64,000 nucleotides of DNA, from contig NZ_CP134609.1 of assembly GCF_031844705.1 (NCBI RefSeq), positions 930,001-994,000 of the forward strand, given 5' to 3'. Below are positions 42,051 through 51,212 of the stretch, piece after piece. The position numbers were made by a program, and so were the translations under genes. How positions within the stretch are numbered: the first letter of the stretch is position 1; each line of letters opens with the position of its first letter. The DNA comes from Streptomyces sp. ITFR-16. Its GTDB lineage: Bacteria > Actinomycetota > Actinomycetes > Streptomycetales > Streptomycetaceae. Under the pieces are notes generated by a model. The model saw only the letters and a program-made list of their open reading frames with translations, searched no databases and was not told the origin of the DNA.

Positions 42051-43339
42051 GAGAGGTCTCCTGTCGTACGGACGGGGGTGAACCGAACAGGGAGCGAGAC
42101 AGTGCCTCGCAGGAACGCGGAGGGCCGTCGTACGAGGGCGCCGACGGGGACGTCGAGGCGGAGGTCGGGCAGCCGGTCGAGCAGGACCTCGATGCCGGTC
42201 CGGGCGATGGTCTCGGCGATCTCCTGGGCGGGGAAGGGGCACCGGTACTCGCCGTGGCTGAAGGCGAGATGGGCGCCGTTGCCGCCCCGCGCCGCCGCTC
42301 CGGCGCCAAAGACGCCCTGGCGGATGAGGGGATCGGTGTTCGCCGCGCCCAGTCCGAGCAGCAGCATGTCCCCGGCCCCGATCCGCTGTCCGCCGAGGTC
42401 GGTGTCGCGTACGGCCCAGCGTCCGGCGAGGATCTGGGTGGGCGTGTCCTCCCAGAGCACCTCGTTCATGGCCTCGCCGATGCTGCGCCGGCCGCCGGCC
42501 ATGGAGTCGGCGAACTCGTCCTCGGTGAGCATGAGCCGCAGGGAGTTGCTGATCCAGTCGGCGGTGGTGAGGTGCCCGGCGGCCGTGACGGCCATCAGGT
42601 CGAGCACGTACTCCTCGTCGGTGAACGCCTCGGGGAAGGCGAGCATGCGGGAGGTCACGTCGTTCCCGGGCTCGGTCCGTTTCGCGGCAAGCAGCCGGGC
42701 CATGTGTTCCCCGAACCGCAGATGGGCGCTCTGCGCGTCCGGGCCGCCGTCGGCCAGGTCCTTCAACACCCGGGCGATGCCGGCGCCTTCGGCGTCGGGG
42801 AACCCGACAAGGCGGGCGAGGACGAGGACGGGAAGGGGCTCGCAGAAGTCGGCGACCAGGTCGGCCGTGCCCCGGCCGCACATCTCGTCGATGAGCCGGT
42901 CGGCCAACTGCTCGCAGTGCCTGCGGATCTCGAACGGGTCGGCGGCCTCGAGCACCGGCCCGACCATGCGGGCGTGGCGCCGGTGCTCCTCGCCCGCGCT
43001 GAAGTAGACCGAGGGCAGCGGGCGCCCCACCATCGGCAGCAGGGGCCAGTCGTCCGGAATGTGCGGCCACTGGTTCCACAGGCCCACATCGCGCGGGAAC
43101 AGCCCGCCGTCACTGGTGACTTGGTGGAGCTCGCGGTACCCGATGACCAGCCAGGCGGGGAACCCGCCCGGGAGTTCCACGGGGACGACGGGGCCGTGGT
43201 CGCGCCGCATGGCGCGGTAGACGGCGTGCGGGTCGGTCCGGAAGCCGGGCCCGTCGAGCGGTACGGCCCCGGTGTGCGCCGGACAGCCGGGAGGCGGCGC
43301 GGGGGCGGACGCGGGCTCGGCGGAAGAAGGGCGCGACAT
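42047..43339 (-). CDS. Cytochrome P450, CYP157-like, without ExxR arginine
   Basis: A 430-residue P450. The I-helix motif VTAAGHLTTADW and the heme-ligand loop FSHGEYRCPFP are present. At the K-helix, where other P450s have ExxR, it reads MNEVLWEDTPTQ, so the arginine is replaced by tryptophan. This is a known peculiarity of CYP157 proteins, which often precede a CYP154 gene. The ATG at 43339 follows AGGAGTCAGGATTC. Unlike the well-known pairs, no cvnABCD genes are next to it. Confidence 0.92.
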   Translation of the reverse strand: MSRPSSAEPASAPAPPPGCPAHTGAVPLDGPGFRTDPHAVYRAMRRDHGPVVPVELPGGFPAWLVIGYRELHQVTSDGGLFPRDVGLWNQWPHIPDDWPLLPMVGRPLPSVYFSAGEEHRRHARMVGPVLEAADPFEIRRHCEQLADRLIDEMCGRGTADLVADFCEPLPVLVLARLVGFPDAEGAGIARVLKDLADGGPDAQSAHLRFGEHMARLLAAKRTEPGNDVTSRMLAFPEAFTDEEYVLDLMAVTAAGHLTTADWISNSLRLMLTEDEFADSMAGGRRSIGEAMNEVLWEDTPTQILAGRWAVRDTDLGGQRIGAGDMLLLGLGAANTDPLIRQGVFGAGAAARGGNGAHLAFSHGEYRCPFPAQEIAETIARTGIEVLLDRLPDLRLDVPVGALVRRPSAFLRGTVSLPVRFTPVRTTGDLS

Positions 43340-43371
43340 GAATCCTGACTCCTGTCGACAGCGGCAAGCGT

Positions 43372-43412
43372 CATGATCATGCGATCAACGCACGTTCACT
43401 ATAAAGACTTTA
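43372..43412. promoter_or_regulatory. Palindromes upstream of the P450 pair
   Basis: Within 75 bp upstream of the CYP157-like start are CATGATCATG (43372-43381), the overlapping TGATC-ATGC-GATCA (43374-43387) and TAAAGACTTTA (43402-43412). The area is AT-rich for this genome. A TATAGT -10-like box and a TTGACC box lie on the minus strand, but their spacing is not canonical. A dimeric regulator may act here. Confidence 0.45.
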
Positions 43413-43492
43413 GCGACCCCAGGAACGGTCAACGGCGATCAAAAGCGCACCCTTCCGCGAGCCTTTCCGCGAGCCCTTCCACAAGGCCTGTG

Positions 43493-43891
43493 TCAGGTGC
43501 CCGCCCCGTCACGGTCTGGCTCGCAGAGCTCCCCGCCCTCGAAGCCGACGTTGACCAGGCCCTCCACCCGGCCCTCGCCGTCCACCAGCCTCAGCGCGTG
43601 CCACCGCTCCAGCCAGTACACCCGTCCGCGGTGCCCGGCGAGCGTCGTCCGCAGCGCGGCGGGTGCGTGGGTCCACACCCCGGGGAGGTCACCGGCGTAG
43701 TCGAAGGCGGGGCGCAGTTCGACCCATCCGTCGTCCCGGACGTCCTCGGCGGTGAGCAGGATCTCGACGGCCCGGCCCGGCTCCTGCCGGCACTTCTTCG
43801 CATGGATCCAGTGCACCTGGTGCCCTGCGGCGTACCGCGCGCACCCGTCGTTCAGGACGGAGTCGTTCCGGGGGGTGGGATGACGCAGCAT
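43493..43891 (-). CDS. Small hypothetical protein
   Basis: A 132-residue cytoplasmic protein that I do not recognise. It has a conserved-looking beta-rich body (HQVHWIHAKKCRQEPGR, WVELRPAFDYAG, RGRVYWLERWHALRLVD) and three cysteines. There is no signal or membrane segment. Third-position GC bias fits this frame. It stands alone between the P450 pair and the phospholipase. Confidence 0.6.
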   Translation of the reverse strand: MLRHPTPRNDSVLNDGCARYAAGHQVHWIHAKKCRQEPGRAVEILLTAEDVRDDGWVELRPAFDYAGDLPGVWTHAPAALRTTLAGHRGRVYWLERWHALRLVDGEGRVEGLVNVGFEGGELCEPDRDGAGT

Positions 43892-44161
43892 GACGGAGGC
43901 TCGCCTTTCGGGACGGTGGACCCCGAGTGCCCCGCACCGCGGTCCGCTGTTCCCCGTACCCTGCGCACGGGGCAGGTCGTCACCCGGAGCACCCGCAGCG
44001 GAGCGGGGTGCCGTCCAGCAAGCCGGGGCTGCGCACTGGAACTCATGACCCGGAGAAAACTCTAACCCAGGCGGGGCGGGGCGGGCCGACGGGTGGTCAG
44101 GAGTACACAGGACTGCAACAGCCCCGCGTGCTCCCTCCCACCCGTGCGGTGCGGCCGCTGC
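43892..44161. other. Intergenic region, no gene seen
   Basis: Between the small hypothetical gene and the end of the phospholipase gene I find no convincing coding frame. On the minus strand, a TAGAGT box before the small gene is a possible -10 element. Confidence 0.4.
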
Positions 44162-46228
44162 TCAGCCGGTGACGAGACCGGGGTCGCTGGTGCCGCTCTC
44201 GCCCGTCTCGACGTGCCCGGCGAAGCGCCGCAGGAACGTCGTGTCCGCGTCGGAGACGACGGTGACGTCGTACCAGCGCTTGCTTTCCCGCAGGTCAAGG
44301 GAGTGCTGCACCGTCGCACCCGCGCGCACGGCGAACGTCTGGTCCGCTCCCCCGTAGCCGGCCGCGCTGCGGACGGTCAGGTTGACGGTGCCGGCGCCGG
44401 CGTTGGTGAAGGTGAGGTCCAGCCCTCCGGTGGTGCCGTTGTGACGTGCCGTCACCTCGGGTCCGGCCGTCTTGCCGGGGCCCCGGAAGGTGCGCAGGAA
44501 GCCGTTCGGCCCGTGGACGGTGAGGTCGGTCACTCCGCCGGAGTAGACGGTGTTCCAGCTGTCCGCGATCGTCTTGCCCGCCTCGGTGGTGTACGTCCAG
44601 GGCCCGTCGGTGCGGTTGGGGGACGTCACCAGGAACTGCGCACCGGCCGCCGCCCCGCCGCTGAAGGTCAGGCGGTACTTCCCGGCGGCGATGTCGGCGG
44701 CCCCGTCGGCCAGGGGCGCGTAGGGCAGCGGACGGGTGGGACGTGCCCCGCGCTCCTGCTTGGGCACACTGCCGGTCGCGGGCGGCGCCGGTACGTAGTC
44801 GGGGTGGCGTCCCTTGTCCGGCGGCTCGTAGGCGGCCGTGGACGGCAGGGAGACGTCCGAGGTGTCCGCGTTCCCGAAGTCGAAGGCGGAGGTGAGGTCG
44901 CCGCAGACGGCCCGCCGCCACGGCGAGATGTTGGGCTCGTGGACCCCGAAGCGCTCTTCGATGAACCGGATGACGGAGGTGTGGTCGAAGACCTCCGAGC
45001 AGGCGTAGCCACCGGTGCTCCACGGAGACACCACCAACATCGGCACCCGCTGGCCGAGCCCGTACGGGCCGGCCGAGTAGCGCGCGTCGCCCGGGAAGTA
45101 GTCGGCGGTGGTGTCCACGGTGGACAGCCCCTGGGCGGCCCCGGACGGCACGTACGGCGGCACGACGTGGTCGAAGAAGCCGTCGTTCTCGTCGTACGTG
45201 ATGAACAGCGCGGTCCGGCCCCAGACCTCCGGGTCCGCGGTCAGCGCGTCGAGCACCTGCGAGATGTACCAGGCACCGTAGTTGGCGGGCCAGTTGGGGT
45301 GCTCGCTGTAGGCCTCCGGGGCGACGACCCAGGACACCTTGGGCAGCGTCCCGGCCGCGATGTCGGCCTTCAGGTCGTCGAGGAGCCCGTCCCCGCCCTT
45401 GAGGTCGGAGCCGGTCCGCGCCTTGTCGTACAGAGGGTCGCCCGGCTCGGCATCGCGGTAACTGTTGAAGTAGAGAAGCGAGTTGTCGCCGTACGTCCCC
45501 CGGTAGGCGTCGTTGATCCAGCCCCAGGAACCGTCGGCGTCGAGCCCGTCCCCCACGTCCTGGTAGATCTTCCAGGAGACCCCGGCCTTCTCCAGCCGCT
45601 CCGGGTAGGTCGTCCAGCCGTACCCCGCCTCGTCGTTGCCGAGCACGGGACCGCCACCGGTGCCGTCGTTGCCGGTGTACCCGCTCCACAGGTAGTAGCG
45701 GTTCGGGTCGGTCGATCCGATGAACGAGCAGTGGTACGCGTCGCAGACGGTGAACGCGTCGGCCAGCGCGTAGTGGAACGGTATGTCCTCACGCGTGAGG
45801 TGGGCCATCGTCGTCGCCGTCTTGGCGGGCACCCACTGGTCGTACTTGCCCTTGTTGAACGCCCGGTGCCCGCCCGCCCAGTCGTGGTTCAGGTCCTGGA
45901 GGAACTGCAGCCCGAGCTTGTCGGCCTGCGGCCGGAAGGGCAGCACCTCCTTGCCGGCGCTGTCCGCCTGATGCCACACCGGCTTCCCGCTGGGCAGCGT
46001 GACGGGCCGCGGATCACCGAACCCCCGCACGCCCTTCATGGTGCCGAAGTAGTGATCGAAGGAACGATTCTCCTGCATCAGTACGACGACATGCTCGACA
46101 TCCTGGAGCGTGCCCGTACTGCCCCGCGCCGGAAGGGAGGCGGCACGGGCGATGCTGTTCGACAGCGCACTGAGGGCGACCGTGCCGCCGGCGAGTTTCA
46201 GGAGCCGGCGGCGGTTGAGTTCTGCCAT
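44162..46228 (-). CDS. Tat-secreted phosphocholine-specific phospholipase C
   Basis: A 688-residue enzyme of the acid-phosphatase-superfamily phospholipase C group. The twin-arginine signal NRRRLLKLAGG is at the N-terminus (about 4-30). The catalytic domain shows EHVVVLMQENRSFDHYFG, LNHDWAGGH and TYDENDGFFDHVVPP. Two C-terminal DUF756-type beta domains span about 500-688. It hydrolyses phosphatidylcholine or sphingomyelin outside the cell to release phosphocholine. The ATG at 46228 is preferred over an upstream ATG because it leaves a normal Tat signal. Confidence 0.95.
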   Translation of the reverse strand: MAELNRRRLLKLAGGTVALSALSNSIARAASLPARGSTGTLQDVEHVVVLMQENRSFDHYFGTMKGVRGFGDPRPVTLPSGKPVWHQADSAGKEVLPFRPQADKLGLQFLQDLNHDWAGGHRAFNKGKYDQWVPAKTATTMAHLTREDIPFHYALADAFTVCDAYHCSFIGSTDPNRYYLWSGYTGNDGTGGGPVLGNDEAGYGWTTYPERLEKAGVSWKIYQDVGDGLDADGSWGWINDAYRGTYGDNSLLYFNSYRDAEPGDPLYDKARTGSDLKGGDGLLDDLKADIAAGTLPKVSWVVAPEAYSEHPNWPANYGAWYISQVLDALTADPEVWGRTALFITYDENDGFFDHVVPPYVPSGAAQGLSTVDTTADYFPGDARYSAGPYGLGQRVPMLVVSPWSTGGYACSEVFDHTSVIRFIEERFGVHEPNISPWRRAVCGDLTSAFDFGNADTSDVSLPSTAAYEPPDKGRHPDYVPAPPATGSVPKQERGARPTRPLPYAPLADGAADIAAGKYRLTFSGGAAAGAQFLVTSPNRTDGPWTYTTEAGKTIADSWNTVYSGGVTDLTVHGPNGFLRTFRGPGKTAGPEVTARHNGTTGGLDLTFTNAGAGTVNLTVRSAAGYGGADQTFAVRAGATVQHSLDLRESKRWYDVTVVSDADTTFLRRFAGHVETGESGTSDPGLVTG

Positions 46229-46406
46229 GGGTGGGGGCCTCTGCAAGGTGAGGGGATGTGGGGGAAAGCGACTGGAGTGTTCCAGAATCGTCAGGCGTCA
46301 AGGAAGACCCTTGCAGTGTGCACATGATGACGCCGAGCCAAACAAACGGCAACGAAACGAATCAGCACCGACCAGCCGGCCACCCCGGGCCAGCCCTCGC
46401 CCCGCC

Positions 46407-47459
46407 CTACGTGGCGCTCCGTTCGCTCGCCACTCGCAGGTCGCGGACCACCGCGCGCTGGTGGGCCTGGGCGACCACCCCCAGGGGGCGGCCGGGGCGG
46501 CCCTTGCGGAGGAGGATGCGCCAGCGTTCGGGGCTCCAGTCGGCCGGGGTGGTGGTGCGGATGAAGTGGTCGACCAGGGCGCAGAAGCGGTCCGGGTCGC
46601 TGTGGAAGGGGAAGTGGCCGGCGCCGTCGAAGATCTCCAGGCGGCTGCCCGGCATCGCCGCGTGGGCGCGGTGGGCGTGGCGGACCGGGACCACGCTGTC
46701 GCGGGAGCCCCAGATCAGCTGGGTGGGCATGCCGGCGGCGAGATAGCAGCGGTCGAGCATGGTGATCACCTGGCCGCGCCAGTCGACCACCGAGCGCAGG
46801 GTGCTGATGAACGCGGCGCGGGACGTCGCGTCCGGCAGGGCGTCCACGACGTTGAGCATCTCCGAGGCGTCCTGGCCCAGGTCGGTGTCCAGGAGCTTCA
46901 TCAGGCCGGTGAGCAGGCCGACCTGGCCGCGCATGCCCGGGAGGCGGAGCATCGAGAGCAGGAGTTCCGCGCCGGGCAGCGACACCGCGCGCAGGACCGG
47001 GGTCACCTCGCGGCCCACCCCGCCCGCGCTGACCAGGATGAGGCGGTCCGTGTGCTCGGGGAACTGGTAGGCGAACTGCATGGCGACGCCGCCGCCCAGG
47101 GAGTGGCCGATCAGGGTGGCCCGGTCGATGCCCAGGACGCCGAGGAGGTCCCGTATCCCGTTGGCGTATCCGGCCACGGAGTAGTCCGCCCGGGGTTTGT
47201 CGGAGGCGCCGTGGCCCAGGAGGTCGGGGGCGATCACCGTGTGGTCGCGGGCCAGTTCGGGGATCAGCTTCTCCCAGGTGGTGGAGGAGCCCCCGATGCC
47301 GTGGATGAGGAGGAGCGCCGGTCCGTCGCCGGCGATGCGGTAGGCACGGCGGTAGCCGTGGACGGTGTGGTACCTGAGCCGGATCCGCACGTCGCCCGCC
47401 GGCCGGGGCGGGCTCGTCGGCAGGGGCAGGTACGGTGCGGGTGCTGCGGAGCTGAGCAC
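46407..47459 (-). CDS. Alpha/beta-fold hydrolase
   Basis: A 350-residue alpha/beta hydrolase. The oxyanion region is LLIHGIGGSSTTW, the nucleophile elbow GHSLGGGVAM, the acid WGSRDSVVP and the base His in GAGHFPFHSDPD. The first 35 or so residues are Pro-rich. The GTG at 47459 follows GGGAGGCGATCTC. The substrate is unknown; the fold is similar to haloalkane dehalogenase-like and lipase-like members. Confidence 0.9.
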   Translation of the reverse strand: MLSSAAPAPYLPLPTSPPRPAGDVRIRLRYHTVHGYRRAYRIAGDGPALLLIHGIGGSSTTWEKLIPELARDHTVIAPDLLGHGASDKPRADYSVAGYANGIRDLLGVLGIDRATLIGHSLGGGVAMQFAYQFPEHTDRLILVSAGGVGREVTPVLRAVSLPGAELLLSMLRLPGMRGQVGLLTGLMKLLDTDLGQDASEMLNVVDALPDATSRAAFISTLRSVVDWRGQVITMLDRCYLAAGMPTQLIWGSRDSVVPVRHAHRAHAAMPGSRLEIFDGAGHFPFHSDPDRFCALVDHFIRTTTPADWSPERWRILLRKGRPGRPLGVVAQAHQRAVVRDLRVASERSAT

Positions 47460-47561
47460 GAGATCGCCTCCCGTTTCTACTGGCTCATATCTGGCCCATG
47501 TAGTGAGAAGGCCGAACTTCCTCCATGCCGGCGCATTTCCACTAGGTTCCGGGCTGAGCGC

Positions 47562-47615
47562 GGCATCCCGGCAGGTCCGGGCACGTCCCCGGGGCCACGT
47601 CCCCTGGGGGATGCC
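47562..47615. repeat. Inverted repeat / possible structured leader
   Basis: GGCATCCC (47562-47569) and GGGATGCC (47608-47615) enclose a GC-rich segment with two CACGTCCCC direct repeats. A GGGGG-ATG-CCCCC mini hairpin overlaps the right arm. It lies in the 274-bp gap between the divergent hydrolase and GtrA-like genes. It may be a structured RNA leader or an operator. Confidence 0.4.
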
Positions 47616-47733
47616 CCCTAGGAAAACCGGGGGGAAACCGGGTCGTGCGCAGGACGCCCGGTCCGTAGGTTCTGCGGTGGAATCCTCGTACCGCTCCGCT
47701 TCCCCGTTCCTCACCGCCTTCGGAGGCCATCCC

Positions 47734-48213
47734 GTGACCGCCCCTTCCCCCCGGCCGACGCGCACGCTCCACCCGCTGGTTGCGGCCTTCACGCGCTTCG
47801 TGGTCTGTGGCGGCGGGGTGGGCCTCGCCTCCAGCGGCGTCCTGGTCCTGCTGCACGGCCGGATGCCGCTCGTCCTCGCCAACGCGCTGGTGACCGTGGT
47901 GTCCACGGTGATCGCGACGGAGCTGCACAGCCGGGTCTCGTTCCGGAGCGGGCGCCGGGGATGGGGGGTGCACCTCCAATCGGGCCTGACGGTCGCGGTG
48001 AGCTACGCCTTCACGACCGGGGCGCTGTTCTGCCTGTACGCGCTCCGGCCGGACGCCTCGGCCCTCGTCCAGCAGGGCGTGTACCTGTCGGCGTCGGCCC
48101 TGGCCGGGATCGGGCGCTTCGCGCTGCTGCGGATGGTCGTCTTCGGCGAGCGCGCGGCGGACGGGGTACGCGAGCCCGCCCTCGGCAAGTCCGCCGTCGC
48201 CATGGCGGCCTGA
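47734..48213 (+). CDS. GtrA-like membrane protein
   Basis: A 159-residue protein with four membrane helices in the GtrA pattern (FTRFVVCGGGVGLASSGVLVLL, split, then LVTVVSTVIATELHSRVSF). GtrA-family proteins help to flip or use polyprenyl-linked sugars in cell-surface glycosylation. The GTG at 47734 follows CGGAGG. No glycosyltransferase is adjacent. Confidence 0.82.
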   Translation: MTAPSPRPTRTLHPLVAAFTRFVVCGGGVGLASSGVLVLLHGRMPLVLANALVTVVSTVIATELHSRVSFRSGRRGWGVHLQSGLTVAVSYAFTTGALFCLYALRPDASALVQQGVYLSASALAGIGRFALLRMVVFGERAADGVREPALGKSAVAMAA

Positions 48214-48383
48214 GGCCGGGCACCGGGCGGCGGTCCGCCCTCACCGCGGGTTCGCCGCACGGCGGGGGCCGGGGCGCACCCGGCGGGGGCCCGGGCGTGT
48301 TGGCTATCCTGACCACCGTTCCAGGTGATCACGGCGGCCGGTGGCCGTCGGCGCGGGCCGCGCCCCGTCGAGGGGAGAGTCAC

Positions 48384-50195
48384 GTGCAGGGTGCCGCGAG
48401 CCGGGGGTCGGTCAAGAAGGCCGAGCAAGCGTGGACCCAGGCGGTGATGCTCATGCAGCGCGGGGACAACGCGGGGGCCGCCGCGCACTTCGCCCTCGCC
48501 ACCCAGCACGACCCCGGCGCGGCCGACGCCTGGCTGGGGCTGCACAAGACCGGGGAGAACCAGCAGGAGTCGCTGGACGCGATGCTGCGCTGCTCGGCGA
48601 CCTTCGGCGCGCTGCGGACGAAGTTCGGGCTGCCGTTCCGGTCCACGTTCCAGATCGGCCACTACGTCACCTTCCGGCTGGAGAACGCGCGCGATCTGTG
48701 GCTCGCCGCCATGTCCTCGCTCCTGGACAAGAAGCGGCTCGACGAGGCCTGGGCCGGGCTGTCCACCGCGCAGCTCGACTGCGACGAGACCCGGTTCGTC
48801 TGCACCCGCTACGCGTTCGTCAAGGAGGACTGGGCGCTCGTCCTGAGGTTCGCCACCGGCATCGGGGACGCCTTCCTGTACGACGAGGCGCAGTTGTACG
48901 TGGGGGCCTCGCTCTTCGCCCAGGGCGTCTACCACGAAGCCGTGAACGTGCTGACGCCGCTGCCCAGGAAGCTGGAAGCGGGCAGCCGGTTCGACGCCGA
49001 GACCAAGTACTTCATCGGGCGGTCGCTGGAGGAGCTGGGGCAGCACGAGGAGGCGTTGAAGCGGTACCAGTACGCCTTCCGGTGCGCGCCGGGGCTCTTC
49101 GACGTGGACACCCGCGCCCAGGCCCGGCCGAAGCCCCCGCCGCCCGTCCCGGTCGCCTCGGTCGTCCCCGAGCCGGCGCCCGAGACGCCCCCGGCACCCC
49201 CTGCCGCACCGCCGCCGCCGGCCGCGCCCAAGCCGTCCCCCGCTGCCGCCCCCGGCGCGGACGGCGGCACCGGCAGCCCGACCGCCGAGGAGCGGGCCCG
49301 GCTGCTGGCCGAGGCCCAGCAGTCGCTCGACGCGATGATCGGGCTCCAGCCCGTGAAGCGCCAAGTGCTTACGCTGATCGCCCAGTTGCGGATGTCCGCG
49401 CTGCGCGAGGAGCAGGGTCTCCCGGGCGGGGCGCGGCCCCGCCACTTCGTCTTCGCGGGGCCGCCCGGCACCGGCAAGACGACCGTGGCCCGGATCATCG
49501 GCAAGGTCTTCGCCGGGCTCGGACTGCTCAGCTCGGGCCATGTGATCGAGGCCCAGCGCGTGGACCTCGTCGGTCAGCACCTCGGCTCGACGGCCATCAA
49601 GACCAGCGCGGTCATCGACTCCGCGCTGAACGGGGTGCTGTTCATCGACGAGGCGTACGCCCTGTCCAACAGCGGCTACAGCGGCGGCGACGCGTTCGGC
49701 GACGAGGCGCTCCAGGTGCTCCTGAAGCGGGCCGAGGACGACCGGGACCGGCTCGTCGTCGTGCTCGCCGGATACCGTGACGAGATGGCCGAGCTGCTGG
49801 CGGCCAACCCCGGTCTGGTCTCCCGCTTCAACACCCGCGTCGACTTCCCCTCGTACTCCGCCGGGGAACTCGTCCTCATCGCCCGGTCCGTGCTGGCCTC
49901 CCAGGGCGACGAACCCGATGCCGGGGCCGTCGAGGTCCTCGGTTCCCTCTGCACGGCGATCGTGGACGGCGGGATGGCCGACACCGTGGGCAATGCCCGG
50001 TTCGCGCGCGAACTCTGCCAGAAGGCGTCCGCGCAGCGGGATCTGCGGCTGTACTCCGCCCACACCGACAGCACACCGACCCGGGAGGAGATGGTGACCG
50101 TGCTCGCCCGGGACGTGGTCGCCGCGCACGACGAGCTGATGGAGTCCCACGGTCTCGCGGGCGAGGCGGAGGGCGCGGGCGGGAACGGCTCCTAG
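48384..50195 (+). CDS. EccA/CbbX-type AAA ATPase with TPR N-terminus
   Basis: A 603-residue protein. The N-terminal helical repeat domain (about 1-245, TPR-like) and a Pro/Ala-rich linker (about 250-300) precede a CbbX/SpoVK-type AAA domain. Walker A is GPPGTGKTT (about 359-367), Walker B VLFIDEAY (about 418-425) and the sensor region VVLAGYRDEM. The layout matches EccA, the cytoplasmic ATPase of type VII secretion. None of the usual ESX partner genes (eccB, eccC, eccD, esxA/B) is nearby. The GTG follows GAGGGGAGAG. Confidence 0.9.
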   Translation: MQGAASRGSVKKAEQAWTQAVMLMQRGDNAGAAAHFALATQHDPGAADAWLGLHKTGENQQESLDAMLRCSATFGALRTKFGLPFRSTFQIGHYVTFRLENARDLWLAAMSSLLDKKRLDEAWAGLSTAQLDCDETRFVCTRYAFVKEDWALVLRFATGIGDAFLYDEAQLYVGASLFAQGVYHEAVNVLTPLPRKLEAGSRFDAETKYFIGRSLEELGQHEEALKRYQYAFRCAPGLFDVDTRAQARPKPPPPVPVASVVPEPAPETPPAPPAAPPPPAAPKPSPAAAPGADGGTGSPTAEERARLLAEAQQSLDAMIGLQPVKRQVLTLIAQLRMSALREEQGLPGGARPRHFVFAGPPGTGKTTVARIIGKVFAGLGLLSSGHVIEAQRVDLVGQHLGSTAIKTSAVIDSALNGVLFIDEAYALSNSGYSGGDAFGDEALQVLLKRAEDDRDRLVVVLAGYRDEMAELLAANPGLVSRFNTRVDFPSYSAGELVLIARSVLASQGDEPDAGAVEVLGSLCTAIVDGGMADTVGNARFARELCQKASAQRDLRLYSAHTDSTPTREEMVTVLARDVVAAHDELMESHGLAGEAEGAGGNGS

Positions 50196-50224
50196 CCGGG
50201 GCGGCCCGCGCTCCCCCCACCCCG

Positions 50225-51079
50225 TCACGGCGCCTTGAAGTACTCCGGGAAGCGGGGGCCGATCCAGGGCTTGCGGCCCCATGCGAGGACGCGGCCCCTG
50301 GCCATGGCGCCCATCGGCGCGCAGCGGCCGAGCGCCATCAGCAGGAACGTGACCGGCTCGATGGAGATCGTGCAGTCCGGGCGGCCAGGCGGCCGGTGGT
50401 CCGCGGTCACCGCGCCGTCCACGAACGTCACCCCGAACCGGCCGCCGCCCCACAGCCGCACCGTGTAACGGGCGTTCAGCCCCGCCGCGGCGGCTGCGTC
50501 GGCGACCCGGGGCATGGCCTCGACCATGAACGGGAGCGTCAGCGCGACCCGGGCCCGGTCGACCATGTGCGGGCGCTTCAGGGCGCGGGCCAGGTCGTAC
50601 CCGTGGCCCAGCATGTGGGTCAGGAGGTAGGAGCCGAGCACCGCGCGGTTCATGGGGCCCATCGGCGTCATCAGGATCTCGTCGCCGGACCGCCCGGCCA
50701 TCGCGTCCAGGCAGGCGGCGGACTGCTCGACGATCATCGCGGCGAGGGGGTGGGCCGCGCGCTCGCCGAACGCCGCGAGGGCCTGTTCGTTGGCGGCGGC
50801 GATGCTCTGCGGGGTGCCGTCGCCGTGGCCGATGGTCCGCCCGGCGGCGAGCTCGGCCATCAGCGCGTTGGCCTGGGCCAGGTGCGCGGCCACCTCCCCC
50901 ACCGTCCAGGTCAGGCCCGGTACGGGAGCGCCCGTGTCCGGGGCGCCGCGCAGCAGCTCCGCGATCTCCTCGGCCGTCGTCCGTATCGCGTCGGCCAGCC
51001 CTTCGGGCAGTTCGGTGGGGCGCCCTCCGGTCACCGGTTCCGCGCCCGCCGTCTCGTGCCGCCCTGCCGCCGCATCCAC
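50225..51079 (-). CDS. Maleylpyruvate-isomerase-N / DinB-fold protein
   Basis: A 284-residue protein with an N-terminal mycothiol-dependent maleylpyruvate isomerase-like four-helix domain (WTVGEVAAHLAQANALM and LLTHMLGHGYDLARAL, whose histidines bind metal in this fold). The C-terminal domain is SCP2-like (GVTFVDGAVTADH to GRVLAWGRKPWIG). Such proteins are abundant in mycothiol producers; the substrate is unknown. The GTG at 51079 follows GGAGGAGG. Confidence 0.82.
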   Translation of the reverse strand: MDAAAGRHETAGAEPVTGGRPTELPEGLADAIRTTAEEIAELLRGAPDTGAPVPGLTWTVGEVAAHLAQANALMAELAAGRTIGHGDGTPQSIAAANEQALAAFGERAAHPLAAMIVEQSAACLDAMAGRSGDEILMTPMGPMNRAVLGSYLLTHMLGHGYDLARALKRPHMVDRARVALTLPFMVEAMPRVADAAAAAGLNARYTVRLWGGGRFGVTFVDGAVTADHRPPGRPDCTISIEPVTFLLMALGRCAPMGAMARGRVLAWGRKPWIGPRFPEYFKAP

Positions 51080-51212
51080 CGTGCTGCCCGCCCTCCTCCC
51101 GGAAAACGTGCCTGCCGCCCCGCATGTTACCTGCGGGTACACGAGAGCAGGCCGGAGGGCCTTCCGGCAAGAGGCCGAGGAGCATCGTTCGAACCCCTCT
51201 ACGATCGAGCGC

